Notes: generated by a model not told the origin, from the letters alone. 15,570 nt of DNA from Lachnoclostridium sp. UBA1434 (GCA_002329645.1 DCTS01000024.1:17598-33167); one strand, 5' to 3'; positions 6,964-15,047 are shown, counted from the first letter of the stretch. Numbers and translations: made by a program.

Positions 6964-7294
6964 ACTTTATAGCAACCTCATTTTGAAGCCTTCTGCCTTT
7001 TGATGAGCTGACGTTTTTAGTAATGTGAAGTGTATAGGATTCATTGATTGAATAAGCTTCAAGGGGCTCTATTTCAATACAATTGTTCACACTGTCATAA
7101 CGTATATTGGTCTTAAGAGGAGTACCGACGTCAGTTGTAACATAAAGATTTTGATTATTGACCGATGATGGATTTAAGGGTATGTTAAATTTGATCCGCC
7201 AGACAAAATTACCGGTTCTATATTTCAGGTCTTGTTTTACACGGTTTCCGATACCGCCTGTTACGGATTCTATCGTTATGTATCTGGGAGCCAA
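6953..7294 (-). CDS. Small Ig-like (SbsA/Big_5-type) domain protein
   Basis: The 113-residue product is almost wholly one beta-sandwich domain of the SbsA Ig-like type. RIKFNIPLNPSSVNNQNLYV matches the usual opening strand with 'P-D-P-S-S-V'. It is followed by IRYDSVNNCIEIEPLEAY, then SYTLHITKNVSSSKGRRLQNEVAIKF, the typical closing '...G..L' strand. No signal peptide, anchor or sorting motif is visible, although this domain usually occurs in secreted or surface proteins. The start is TTG at 7294, with GAGGTGA about 5 bases upstream. Its last 11 bases overlap the end of the convergent ATPase gene. What it binds is unknown. Confidence 0.78.
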   Translation of the reverse strand: MAPRYITIESVTGGIGNRVKQDLKYRTGNFVWRIKFNIPLNPSSVNNQNLYVTTDVGTPLKTNIRYDSVNNCIEIEPLEAYSINESYTLHITKNVSSSKGRRLQNEVAIKFKL

Positions 7295-7335
7295 ACTATC
7301 ACCTCAGTTTTGACAAAATGTTCATTTACAGACAT

Positions 7336-7362
7336 ATTATAGCACATTTGCCAAAACATCAA
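7336..7362 (-). promoter_or_regulatory. Putative promoter of the Ig-like gene
   Basis: On the minus strand a perfect TATAAT (7341-7336) is preceded by TGC, an extended -10. A weak TTGATG (7362-7357) lies 15 bases upstream. It sits 42 bases before the TTG start. The rest of the gap to murA (7363-7520) shows no other clear element. Confidence 0.5.
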
Positions 7363-7520
7363 CAGATTTAGCAATGGCTTTATTATGTAAGCTGACTGCT
7401 ATTTCCCTGCTGTCAAACTAATGGGTGTGCGAATATAAAACATCACCAGGATTTAAAATATGTAATGGGATCACATTTATACAGGATATTTTCTGGTCGA
7501 AATAGTTTTATTAAAAAACA

Positions 7521-7548
7521 TTTACAAAAAAACACTTTGTGGTATAAT
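7521..7548 (+). promoter_or_regulatory. Putative murA promoter
   Basis: TTTACA (7521-7526) and TATAAT (7543-7548) are spaced by 16 bases, and TGG directly before the -10 makes it extended. Transcription would begin near 7555, giving a leader of about 80 bases before murA. Confidence 0.6.
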
Positions 7549-7633
7549 CAAACTGGCAGATAAATTTTTAACGAAATTATCGGCACACTATTATGCATTA
7601 CTTACAATCAAATAACATCTGACGAGGTGCGCA

Positions 7634-8935
7634 ATGGAGCAGTATATTATTAAAGGAGGAACACAGCTGAAGGGGGAGGTATCGGTCGGCGGCTACAAAA
7701 ATGCTGCACTCGGAATTATTGCTGCGGCAATAATGACCGATGATACAGTTAAGGTTGAGAATGTTCCTGACATAAGGGATATAGATATTTTAATACAGGT
7801 TTTGCAGGATCTTGGAGCAAAGGTTGAAAGGATCAATAAACATACATTAAAGATAAATGGAGCCAAAATAGAAACAGTTACCGCAGATTCGGACAATGTA
7901 AGAAAAATTAGAGGCTCCTATTATCTTGTCGGCGCTTTGCTTGGCAAATATAAAAGGGCACAGGTGGCTCTTCCCGGAGGCTGCAATATAGGCAGCAGGC
8001 CTATTGACCGTCATATCAAGGGCTTCGAGGCACTGGGATCGGAAGTAAAAATTGAGCACGGATTGATTTGCGCAAAGGCTGACAGGCTGATAGGTGCGCC
8101 CATATATTTTGACGAATCAAGTGTCGGAGCAACTATTAATACGATGCTTGCAGCCTGCATGGCCGAAGGGCAGACAACAATTGAGAATGCGGCAAAGGAA
8201 CCCCATGTTGTTGATGTTGCCAACTTTTTAAACAGCATGGGCGCCAATATCAAGGGTGCAGGTACCGATGTTATAAGAATCAAGGGAGTAACAAAGCTCC
8301 ATGGCAGTGAATATTCCATCATACCGGATCAGATAGAAGCAGGAACCTTCATGTTTGCAGCAGCCGCTTCCAAAGGCGACGTATTGGTAAAGAACGTTAT
8401 ACCGAAGCATCTGGAAGCATTTACGGCAAAGCTTATGGAAATTGGTGTACAGGTTGAGGAGTTTGACGATGCCGTAAGAGTCAGGGCTGACAAAAGACTT
8501 GGAAGCACCCATGTTAAGACGCTGGTATATCCGGGGTTCCTGACAGATATGCAGCCCCAGATGACTACACTATTATCCGTGTCCAACGGAACCAGCATCG
8601 TAACAGAAAGTATATTTGAGAACCGTTTTAAATACGTGGATGAATTGACAAAAATGGGAGCCTCCATCAAGGTTGTGGAAAGCAACACCGCAATAATTAC
8701 AGGAGTGGATAGGCTTACAGGAGCGATAGTCAACGCACCCGACTTAAGAGGCGGAGCCGCACTCGTTATGGCAGGCCTTATGGCCGAGGGCTTTACTATA
8801 GTTGAGAATGTCGAGTATATAGAGCGCGGCTATGAGAACTTTGAAAGCAAGATGCAGAAATTAGGAGCAATAATAACCAAGGTTGATTCCAATGATTCAA
8901 AGGCTATTAAGAAGTTTAAACTGAAGGTTAGTTAA
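7634..8935 (+). CDS. murA: UDP-N-acetylglucosamine 1-carboxyvinyltransferase (MurA)
   Basis: This cytoplasmic enzyme transfers enolpyruvate from phosphoenolpyruvate to UDP-GlcNAc, the first committed step of peptidoglycan synthesis. The 433-residue length is normal for the family. Key features are Lys22-Asn23 (GYKNAAL), and Cys117 in LPGGCNIGSRPID, the cysteine that fosfomycin attacks in susceptible enzymes. Also present are the hinge region GFEALGSEV and the PGFLTDMQPQM segment. Firmicutes often carry two murA paralogues; which one this is cannot be told from the window. GAGGTG precedes the ATG by 6 bases. It stands alone between its own promoter and an AT-rich hairpin. Confidence 0.96.
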   Translation: MEQYIIKGGTQLKGEVSVGGYKNAALGIIAAAIMTDDTVKVENVPDIRDIDILIQVLQDLGAKVERINKHTLKINGAKIETVTADSDNVRKIRGSYYLVGALLGKYKRAQVALPGGCNIGSRPIDRHIKGFEALGSEVKIEHGLICAKADRLIGAPIYFDESSVGATINTMLAACMAEGQTTIENAAKEPHVVDVANFLNSMGANIKGAGTDVIRIKGVTKLHGSEYSIIPDQIEAGTFMFAAAASKGDVLVKNVIPKHLEAFTAKLMEIGVQVEEFDDAVRVRADKRLGSTHVKTLVYPGFLTDMQPQMTTLLSVSNGTSIVTESIFENRFKYVDELTKMGASIKVVESNTAIITGVDRLTGAIVNAPDLRGGAALVMAGLMAEGFTIVENVEYIERGYENFESKMQKLGAIITKVDSNDSKAIKKFKLKVS

Positions 8936-8974
8936 GCTTATCATTAACATATAAACCAATGCAAAAAGGTAAAC

Positions 8975-9000
8975 GAAAAAATGTAAATATACATTTTTTC
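8975..9000. terminator. AT-rich hairpin after murA, possible bidirectional terminator
   Basis: A perfect 11-bp stem (8975-8985 with 8990-9000) encloses a 4-base loop, aata. One arm begins with six A and the other contains six T. It lies 40 bases after the murA stop. The low GC content of the stem makes efficient termination uncertain. Confidence 0.5.
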
Positions 9001-9022
9001 TTAAATACATAAGGGGCTGCTG

Positions 9023-9089
9023 TATAATAACATATATGACATTAGAAAAGGGCAGCCGCTCAATTATTACAAAAAAACATAATATATAA
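9023..9089 (+). other. Candidate leaderless micro-ORF or small RNA between murA and araR
   Basis: TATAAT at 9023-9028 would start transcription at about 9035-9036. ATG at 9036 begins a 17-codon frame, MTLEKGSRSIITKKHNI, ending in TAA at 9087-9089. The stem of a strong terminator starts at 9091. There is no ribosome-binding site, so if expressed it would be leaderless, or the product may simply be a short RNA. No good -35 is visible. Confidence 0.25.
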
Positions 9090-9090
9090 T

Positions 9091-9128
9091 CACCCTCAAG
9101 CGTATATGATTTGCCTGAGGGTGTTTTT
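9091..9128 (+). terminator. Intrinsic terminator between murA and araR
   Basis: caccctca (9091-9098) pairs with tgagggtg (9116-9123), followed directly by five T (9124-9128). It would end any transcript running through from murA or started at 9023-9028, and so isolates the arabinose unit. Confidence 0.8.
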
Positions 9129-9156
9129 GCATACAGCTATATGTACTTAATATAGC

Positions 9157-9185
9157 TTGACTAAAAAAACCGCCGGATTTATAAT
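9157..9185 (+). promoter_or_regulatory. araR promoter
   Basis: TTGACT (9157-9162) and TATAAT (9180-9185) are separated by exactly 17 bases. The leader to araR would be about 125 bases. An AraR-like palindrome begins within the -10, which predicts that the regulator blocks its own promoter. Confidence 0.8.
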
Positions 9186-9199
9186 ATGTACGTACAACA
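9184..9199. promoter_or_regulatory. AraR-like operator overlapping the promoter
   Basis: A perfect 10-base palindrome, tgtacgtaca (9187-9196), sits in a 16-base site. It matches about 13 positions of the AraR operator of Bacillus subtilis as I recall it (ATTTGTACGTACAAAT). It covers the end of the -10 and the predicted transcription start. A weaker half-site, acgtacaagt, follows at 9221-9230. Confidence 0.65.
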
Positions 9200-9257
9200 T
9201 TACATGAGTATGTATACAAGACGTACAAGTATTATTGCATGTTTATATAAGCAGCTA

Positions 9258-9273
9258 AATTGTTTGTACAAAT
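9258..9273. promoter_or_regulatory. Second AraR-like operator in the araR leader
   Basis: AATTGTTTGTACAAAT matches about 13 of 16 positions of the recalled AraR operator and contains the palindrome tttgtacaaa. Its centre is 74 bases from the first operator, near seven helical turns, which is compatible with looping. It lies 42 bases before the araR ATG. Confidence 0.55.
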
Positions 9274-9315
9274 AATCTTTATTGCATATAAACATACGAT
9301 AAGGGGAGTAACAAC

Positions 9316-10362
9316 ATGCACAATCATAAATATGCCGAGCTTGCAGATAAATTACGTTTTGAGATTCAAACCGGTGTATATACAAGCGGACAAAAGCTGC
9401 CAAGTGAAAATGAGCTTGCAGATGACACCGGATATAGCCGGCAAACTGTAAGGCATGCCATTGAAGTTTTGGAAAGGGAAGGGAGGGTTCAGCGCATTCA
9501 GGGAAGCGGCACATATGTGTGCGGTGATGCTCCCCGTCGTAAGGAAACACATAATATTGCAGTTGTAACAACATATATCGGGGAATACATTTTCCCTGCG
9601 ATTTTACATGGAATTGACGAGGTGTTATCAGCCAACGGATATACCTCGCTGCTGTCCGCCACCGGTAATCGTGTTTATAATGAACGTCGTATACTTGCCG
9701 AGCTGCTGCTAAAGCCCATTGACGGGATGATTGTAGAGGGAACTAAAACGGCGCTTCCTAATCCAAATATTGATTTGTATGAGAAGTTTACAAAAGCTAA
9801 TATTCCGGTTGTGTTTATAAACGGATTTTACCCGGATTTAAAGGATCCGATCTATGTTGTTGCCGATGATCGGGCAGGAGGACGCATAGCATGTGATATA
9901 CTTCTGAATAAAGGACATGAGCGCATAGCCGGAATATTTAAAAGTGATGACATTCAGGGCCATCGCCGGTATGCCGGATATTCGGAGGCCCTTCGCAATG
10001 CGGGAATTACAGTCAATGACGATTATGTGCTATGGTATACTACCGAAAACCGGATTGACATACTGAATACAGGTATTCCTCATTTAACAGAGAGATGTAC
10101 TGCCATATTATGCTATAACGATGAAGTGACTCTGCAGGTATTGAAGCTCTTGAATGCACATAATACAGATAAACCAAACCGGATTGAACTGATTAGCTTT
10201 GATAACAGTAATTATGCCCGGCTTTCCGCTGTACCGTTTGTTTCACTTTCAAATCCAAAAGAGAAGCTTGGCCGCATAGCTGCCGAGAAAATGCTTAATA
10301 TATTAAGGGGAAAGAAAGAAACCTCAATCGTACTTCCCTGGAGCCTGGAAGATAATAAATAA
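9316..10362 (+). CDS. araR: Arabinose-responsive transcriptional repressor AraR (GntR N-domain, LacI-type sensor)
   Basis: The 348-residue product has an N-terminal GntR winged helix at about 5-70 ([20 protein letters not shown], then the wing QGSGTYV). It is joined to a periplasmic-binding-protein-like sensor at about 78-345 ([20 protein letters not shown], then [10 protein letters not shown], ending [16 protein letters not shown]). This GntR/LacI hybrid architecture is that of AraR, which releases its operators when L-arabinose binds. The kinase and araA directly downstream, and AraR-like operators upstream, fit that role. AGGGGAG about 7 bases before ATG supports the start. The protein is slightly shorter than the B. 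subtilis one. Autoregulation is inferred from the operator over the -10. Confidence 0.9.
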   Translation: MHNHKYAELADKLRFEIQTGVYTSGQKLPSENELADDTGYSRQTVRHAIEVLEREGRVQRIQGSGTYVCGDAPRRKETHNIAVVTTYIGEYIFPAILHGIDEVLSANGYTSLLSATGNRVYNERRILAELLLKPIDGMIVEGTKTALPNPNIDLYEKFTKANIPVVFINGFYPDLKDPIYVVADDRAGGRIACDILLNKGHERIAGIFKSDDIQGHRRYAGYSEALRNAGITVNDDYVLWYTTENRIDILNTGIPHLTERCTAILCYNDEVTLQVLKLLNAHNTDKPNRIELISFDNSNYARLSAVPFVSLSNPKEKLGRIAAEKMLNILRGKKETSIVLPWSLEDNK

Positions 10363-10423
10363 TATATATTTAATACACCATAAAAGAATAATGGAAGACA
10401 ATGATAATATAAGGAGGATGCGT

Positions 10424-12025
10424 ATGAACAGCAAGGATATTGTACAAGCCATAACAACAGGACAGACAGCTTTGGGTATTGAGCTGGGTTCAACACGAAT
10501 AAAAGCCGTACTAATTAATAATGATTACACACCGATTGCAATTTCTAGCCATGATTGGGAAAACAGGCTTGAGAACGGCATATGGACATATCATTTGGAG
10601 GATGTATGGCATGGAATACAGGACTGCTATTCCAAACTGGCATCCGGGGTTTTTGAAAAATACGGGGTAAATTTATCTAAGCTTAAATCAATAGGCATCT
10701 CTGCTATGATGCATGGATATCTTGTATTTGACAAGGACGGCAATCAGCTTGCCGAGTTTCGTACATGGCGCAATACCATAACAGAGCGGGCTGCTGAGGA
10801 ATTAACTGATTTGTTCGGGTTTAACATCCCCCAGAGATGGAGCATTGCACATCTGTATCAGGCAATATTAAACGGGGAGAAGCATGTTCACGATATTGAT
10901 TTTCTTACCACACTTGCCGGATATGTTCACTGGAAGCTCACCGGTGAAAGGGTTTTGGGCATAGGTGATGCCTCCGGCGTATTTCCTATAGACAGTAATA
11001 CTAATGATTACAATATGCATATGATGGAGCTGTTTAACGGGAAGGCCGCTTCTAAGGATTTCACGATTAAGCTTAAGACAATCCTGCCCAGGGTCTTGGC
11101 AGCAGGTGAGAGCGCAGGAAGGCTTACATATGAGGGCGCTAAGCTATTGGATCCGAGCGGCATGCTGGAACCGGGCATTCCTTTATGCCCTCCCGAGGGA
11201 GATGCGGGAACGGGAATGGTGGCTACCGGAAGCGTAGCCGAGCGTACAGGCAATGTCTCCGCCGGAACCTCAATTTTTACCATGATAGTGCTTGAAAAAG
11301 AGCTATCCAGGATATATACGGAGATAGACATGGTAACAACACCTGCGGGCAGGCCTGTTGCCATGGTCCATTGTAATACCTGTACATCGGATTTGGATGC
11401 ATGGGTTGCATTATTTCACGAATTGGTTGAAAAACTTGGACATGATGACAGCAAATCGACTTTATATAATCTTTTATATCAGAAAGCGCTCGACGGTGAT
11501 CCGGATTGCGGCGGACTGATTAACTTTAACTACTTCTCCGGCGAGCCCATTACTAAGATAGACGGGGGCAGGCCTTTATTTGTACGTACCCCGGAGTCAA
11601 AACTGACGCTTGCCAATTTTATGAGGGCTCAGCTTTATTCCGCAATTGCAACCTTAAAAATCGGGATGGATATTCTGCTGGAGCAGGAAAATGTCCATGT
11701 AGACAAGCTGATAGGCCATGGCGGATTTTTTAAGGCGAAGGGTGTCGGACAGAAGCTTATGTCAAGTGCGCTCCGGGTTCCCGTTGCTGTAATGGAGACT
11801 GCGGGAGAGGGCGGACCCTGGGGAATGGCGCTGCTTGCAGCATATATGACTGACAAAAGCTTAAATGAAACACTGGAAAGCTTTTTGGACAACAGGGTAT
11901 TTGCTGAAAATAAAAGCATTATTGCCGAACCGGATGCCGCTGATGCAAAAGGATTTGAAGTTTTTATGGAAAGGTATAAGAAATGCCTTGCAGTTGAGGA
12001 TATGGCTGTAAAAGTATTTCAGTAA
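10424..12025 (+). CDS. FGGY-family carbohydrate kinase, probable L-ribulokinase
   Basis: This 533-residue kinase of the FGGY family has the N-terminal phosphate-binding strand [14 protein letters not shown] at 18-31. The catalytic-domain [11 protein letters not shown], the second ATP segment VSAGTSIF, and the adenosine-binding [10 protein letters not shown] and [12 protein letters not shown] near the C-terminus are also present. Its place between araR and araA makes L-ribulose the likely substrate, giving L-ribulose 5-phosphate. The sequence does not read like classical E. coli-type AraB. It recalls the distinct clostridial ribulokinase described as AraK in Clostridium acetobutylicum, from memory and not verified here. 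AAGGAGG at 10411-10417 selects ATG at 10424; an in-frame ATG at 10391 lacks a site. araA follows after 15 bases. Confidence 0.85.
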   Translation: MNSKDIVQAITTGQTALGIELGSTRIKAVLINNDYTPIAISSHDWENRLENGIWTYHLEDVWHGIQDCYSKLASGVFEKYGVNLSKLKSIGISAMMHGYLVFDKDGNQLAEFRTWRNTITERAAEELTDLFGFNIPQRWSIAHLYQAILNGEKHVHDIDFLTTLAGYVHWKLTGERVLGIGDASGVFPIDSNTNDYNMHMMELFNGKAASKDFTIKLKTILPRVLAAGESAGRLTYEGAKLLDPSGMLEPGIPLCPPEGDAGTGMVATGSVAERTGNVSAGTSIFTMIVLEKELSRIYTEIDMVTTPAGRPVAMVHCNTCTSDLDAWVALFHELVEKLGHDDSKSTLYNLLYQKALDGDPDCGGLINFNYFSGEPITKIDGGRPLFVRTPESKLTLANFMRAQLYSAIATLKIGMDILLEQENVHVDKLIGHGGFFKAKGVGQKLMSSALRVPVAVMETAGEGGPWGMALLAAYMTDKSLNETLESFLDNRVFAENKSIIAEPDAADAKGFEVFMERYKKCLAVEDMAVKVFQ

Positions 12026-12040
12026 AGAGAGGAGCTTATT

Positions 12041-13513
12041 ATGAAATCAAAGGATTATGAATTTTGGTTTATTGTCGGCAGCCAGCTGCTTTATGGCCGT
12101 GAGGTGCTGGACACGGTGGCTTCCCGGGCGCAGGAAATTGCAGATAAGATGAACGATTCAGGAAATCTGCCCTTTAAGATGGTATACAAGGGGACCGTCA
12201 AATCTGCCGAAGAGATAGTTACACTTTGCAAAGAAGCCAATTATGAGGACAGGTGCGCAGGTATAATAACCTGGTGCCATACGTTCAGCCCGTCCAAAAT
12301 GTGGATTAACGGGTTGGCAAATTTACAGAAGCCTTACTGCCATTTTGCGACACAATACAACAGATGCATCCCTGATGAGGAAATCGATATGAATTTTATG
12401 AACCTTAATCAGGCTGCCCATGGTGACAGGGAGCATGGCTTCATAGCCGGCCGCCTTCGTATGCCCCGTAAGGTGATATTTGGATACTGGATGGATGAAG
12501 ATGTTCAGAAACGAATAGGCAGCTGGATGCGTGCCGCCGCCGGCGTGGCTTTCAGCAAAGAGCTGAAGGTAATGCGTTTTGGAGATAACATGCGCGAGGT
12601 TGCCGTAACCGAAGGAGATAAAGTGGAAGCCCAGATAAAATTCGGCTGGCAGGTTAATACATGGCCGGTAGGCCGGCTGGCAGAGGCCATTGATGAAGTG
12701 ACCGGGGCAGAAATTGATGAATTATATAAAGCTTATAAAGAACAATTTGATATAGCTGCAGACAATTTAGAATCTATTCGTTATCAAGCCAGGGAAGAGC
12801 TGGCAATTAAAAAAATGATGGATGAGGAAGGCTGCAAGGCATTTTGCAACACCTTCCAGGATTTATACGGAATGCAGCAATTGCCGGGACTGGCCACACA
12901 GCATCTTATGGCTCAGGGATACGGCTATGGAGCAGAAGGCGACTGGAAGACAGCAGCAATGACCGCAATTGTTAAGTTTATGGGCGAGGGTAAAACAGGC
13001 GGCACAACTTTTATGGAGGACTATACCTATCATCTGGAAGAGGGCAAGGAATATATTCTTGGAGCCCATATGCTGGAGGTTTGTCCATCAATCGCAGCAG
13101 GCAGGCCCCGTATCGAAGTGCATGATTTAAGCATAGGCGACAGGGAAGCGCCGGCACGTCTGGTTTTTGAAGGTCATGAAGGGCCCGCAATTGCTGTCAG
13201 CTTAGTAGATATGGGAGGCAGATTACGCTTAATATGCCAGGATATCCAATGTGTAAAGCCGATTATGAATATGCCTAATCTGCCGGTGGCCCGCGTTATG
13301 TGGAAACCCATGCCGGACTTAAGAACCGGTGTAGAGGCATGGATTACTGCCGGAGGGGCTCATCATACGGTACTTAGCTATGATGTTTCTGCAGAACAGA
13401 TGAAAGACTGGGCTAATATGATGAATATCGAGTTTGTCCATATCACAAAGGATACAACCATTGAATCCTTAGAACGGGACCTGTTCTTGTCTGATTTGGC
13501 CTGGAGCAGGTAG
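12041..13513 (+). CDS. araA: L-arabinose isomerase AraA
   Basis: The 490-residue enzyme interconverts L-arabinose and L-ribulose in the cytoplasm using a divalent metal, usually manganese. The metal and catalytic residues of the family are all visible: Glu299 (GAEGDWKTAA), Glu326 (TFMEDYTYH), His343 (LGAHMLEVCPS) and His441-His442 (GGAHHTVLS). The opening FWFIVGSQLLYG and the NLNQAAHGDREHGFI segment are also typical. Length equals that of other family members (about 490-500). GAGGAG lies 8 bases upstream of ATG. Only 15 bases separate it from the kinase, and a strong terminator follows, so it is the last gene of the arabinose unit. No araD or sugar transporter is in the window. Confidence 0.97.
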   Translation: MKSKDYEFWFIVGSQLLYGREVLDTVASRAQEIADKMNDSGNLPFKMVYKGTVKSAEEIVTLCKEANYEDRCAGIITWCHTFSPSKMWINGLANLQKPYCHFATQYNRCIPDEEIDMNFMNLNQAAHGDREHGFIAGRLRMPRKVIFGYWMDEDVQKRIGSWMRAAAGVAFSKELKVMRFGDNMREVAVTEGDKVEAQIKFGWQVNTWPVGRLAEAIDEVTGAEIDELYKAYKEQFDIAADNLESIRYQAREELAIKKMMDEEGCKAFCNTFQDLYGMQQLPGLATQHLMAQGYGYGAEGDWKTAAMTAIVKFMGEGKTGGTTFMEDYTYHLEEGKEYILGAHMLEVCPSIAAGRPRIEVHDLSIGDREAPARLVFEGHEGPAIAVSLVDMGGRLRLICQDIQCVKPIMNMPNLPVARVMWKPMPDLRTGVEAWITAGGAHHTVLSYDVSAEQMKDWANMMNIEFVHITKDTTIESLERDLFLSDLAWSR

Positions 13514-13553
13514 TCCGGCTATACAACAGGATTTTCTTATGAAATTAAAATAT

Positions 13554-13611
13554 AAGCACAAGATAGCATGCCAAATGCCATTCTTGTGCTTTATTTTTTC
13601 TTTCTTTTTTT
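13554..13611 (+). terminator. Intrinsic terminator after araA
   Basis: aagcacaaga (13554-13563) pairs with tcttgtgctt (13582-13591). A small inner stem (gcat/atgc) lies within the loop. A T-rich run follows to 13611. On the opposite strand the same stem is followed by tatattttaattt, so it may also stop transcripts from the convergent HD-GYP gene. Confidence 0.85.
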
Positions 13612-13637
13612 GCCGCTATTACCGGTATATATATTTG

Positions 13638-14591
13638 CTATATCAGCGCTTCTATATGTATGTCTCGATTCCTGGAAAGATCTATGAATTCTTCGCCGAC
13701 TTTTACAACAGGTCTGGATAAATCAAATTTATTAATCATGACTATCTCGCCCTCCGTTTTGTTGCTGAGCCTTACATTATTATTGATATAGGTTTGAACT
13801 ATACCCTCCAGGAAGGTGAATATATATTTTGCCTCATATTTTGTGTAACCTTCCGCCTCAAACAAGCTGACCACCTCGAAGGGGCACAAAGGCCCGCGGT
13901 AAACTCTGGCGCAGGTCATAGCATCATATACATCGGCAATTGCCACCAGCTTGGCAAAGGGCTCAATCTGCTGGCTTAATAAACCATAGGGATAACCGCT
14001 CCCGTCGCATCTTTCATGGTGCATCAGGGCAACATTCTTGATGCGCCGGTCAATAAGCCGGTTTTTCAAAAGATTATATCCGCGTATTGTATGGGTCTTT
14101 ATTGTGGTAAATTCCTCTTCTGTCAGGCGTGTCGGTTTCATTATAATGCTTGTGGGTATCAGAACCTTGCCCACATCATGCAGAAGCCCGCACTGTGTAA
14201 TAATCTCAAGATCTTCAGGCGAAAAACGCAGCCATTTTCCTATGATATTGCAGATCAATGAAACATTAAGACTATGCATATAGGTGGTATCATCATACTG
14301 TCTTATGCAATGGAGCATGTTGAAAAGAGAAATATTGGATTTGCTTTCGTATAAGATTTTGCTTATGTCCGAAAGCAGATTTCCTGTATCGATTTCTTCA
14401 TCGCTGTTTGCAATTTTATCAAAGGCTTTCTTGGTTTCTCCCAGCGCATTAACATAAGCCTTGTGAAAATGCTTAAAGGCTTCGCTTTTCTTTATCTCAT
14501 TATAAAACGTACTTTCAATGAATCCGGCTTCCTGCTTGCGTGTATCCGTATCAGAATATATGGATATGTCCGTTATATTATAAAATTCCAA
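13638..14591 (-). CDS. HD-GYP domain protein (probable cyclic-di-GMP phosphodiesterase), reading frame interrupted upstream
   Basis: The 317-residue frame from TTG at 14591 contains a complete HD-GYP domain. Visible residues (this numbering) are His106 (YMHSLNV), His138-Asp139 (LLHDVGK), His167, His181-His182 and GSGYP (HHERCDGSGYP), and Asp210 (AIADVYDAMT). Such enzymes hydrolyse cyclic-di-GMP with two or three metals; all expected ligands are present. The TTG has no ribosome-binding site. Upstream and in the same frame are a TAG at 14615-14613 and, before it, 35 codons that read as the normal N-terminus of this family. The intact protein would be 360 residues (13638-14720). The gene is therefore either a fresh pseudogene, an amber-read-through gene, or affected by a sequencing error. 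It is convergent with araA. Confidence 0.8.
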   Translation of the reverse strand: MEFYNITDISIYSDTDTRKQEAGFIESTFYNEIKKSEAFKHFHKAYVNALGETKKAFDKIANSDEEIDTGNLLSDISKILYESKSNISLFNMLHCIRQYDDTTYMHSLNVSLICNIIGKWLRFSPEDLEIITQCGLLHDVGKVLIPTSIIMKPTRLTEEEFTTIKTHTIRGYNLLKNRLIDRRIKNVALMHHERCDGSGYPYGLLSQQIEPFAKLVAIADVYDAMTCARVYRGPLCPFEVVSLFEAEGYTKYEAKYIFTFLEGIVQTYINNNVRLSNKTEGEIVMINKFDLSRPVVKVGEEFIDLSRNRDIHIEALI

Positions 14592-14612
14592 TCTGGTAAT
14601 GATTTTGTCGGT

Positions 14613-14720
14613 CTATACAGTATCTTTAGATATAACCAGATTATGATCCCGGGTAAGTATATCCTCTGAAACAACCATGCCGGGAACAGCTTGGGAAAGC
14701 AATACTTTAGTGGCCTTCAT
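14613..14720 (-). pseudogene. N-terminal fragment of the HD-GYP gene, ended by an in-frame amber codon
   Basis: ATG at 14720 opens 35 codons reading MKATKVLLSQAVPGMVV and ending ISKDTV, then TAG (14615-14613). Beyond the TAG the same frame continues TDKIITRLEFYNITDISIY. HD-GYP proteins of this group commonly begin with a 'L..G(M)V..ED...LLPKGT.LT...I..L..Y.I..I' segment. The two pieces join without a gap, with Leu expected where the TAG stands. One T-to-A change of a TTG leucine codon would explain it. Confidence 0.75.
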
Positions 14721-14725
14721 AGTAT

Positions 14726-14755
14726 AACAGCCTTAACAAGGGCTGCTTCTCCTTT
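14726..14755 (-). promoter_or_regulatory. Ribosome-binding site separated from the HD-GYP start by a hairpin
   Basis: On the minus strand AAAGGAG (14755-14749) lies 28 bases before the ATG at 14720, too far for normal use. Between them is a stem-loop (14747-14726, about 9 bp with one bulged C and a GTT loop). If folded, it would leave about 6 unpaired bases between the site and the ATG, the usual spacing. Confidence 0.4.
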
Positions 14756-14924
14756 CACTAGATTGACCTGCATATTTCAATACATAAAAGGATGAGTAAA
14801 TCCAATTAAAGTATATGCATATTATGCCTAAAAGTCAAGAAACCCTTAAACGCAGCATAGGTGTATAGATATGAAATGGGGGCTATTTGCGCGCTCTGCC
14901 TGAGACGGCATAAAGGTGGAAAAC

Positions 14925-14978
14925 ATGTACGACATTATTGAAAGTAAGATAAAAGAAAAAGCCGACACCTTAATTTAG
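14925..14978 (+). other. Possible 17-codon ORF in the HD-GYP/metK gap
   Basis: AAAGGTGG ends 5 bases before ATG at 14925, opening MYDIIESKIKEKADTLI and TAG at 14976-14978. The ribosome-binding site is good, but no homologue is recognised and no clear promoter is seen. The rest of the 14756-15018 gap shows only an atatgcatat palindrome at 14813-14822. Confidence 0.2.
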
Positions 14979-15018
14979 CACAAAATTGAAAGAAATTTCC
15001 TAAGAGTTAATATACCCC

Positions 15019-15047
15019 TTGACTGCGGACAAGTTTCATTATATTAT
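15019..15047 (+). promoter_or_regulatory. metK promoter
   Basis: TTGACT (15019-15024) and TATTAT (15042-15047) are spaced by exactly 17 bases. Transcription would start near 15054, about 35 bases before the SAM riboswitch aptamer. Confidence 0.7.

Noticed and set aside
7310..7340. Plus-strand TTGACA with TATTAT as a second murA promoter
   Set aside because: The spacing is 19 bases and it is far from murA; the minus-strand extended -10 in the same bases fits the Ig-like gene better.
10391..10423. Earlier in-frame ATG codons (10391, 10418) for the FGGY kinase
   Set aside because: AAGGAGG at 10411-10417 lies downstream of the first, abuts the second and is ideally spaced for 10424.
13539..13721. 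60-codon plus-strand frame rich in Phe and Tyr after araA
   Set aside because: It runs straight through the araA terminator and its T-run and is antisense to the end of the HD-GYP gene; it has no ribosome-binding site.
15024..15030. tgcggac upstream of the SAM aptamer, complementary to the terminator's 5' arm
   Set aside because: It lies in the promoter spacer and would not be transcribed; a better antiterminator exists at 15185-15210.
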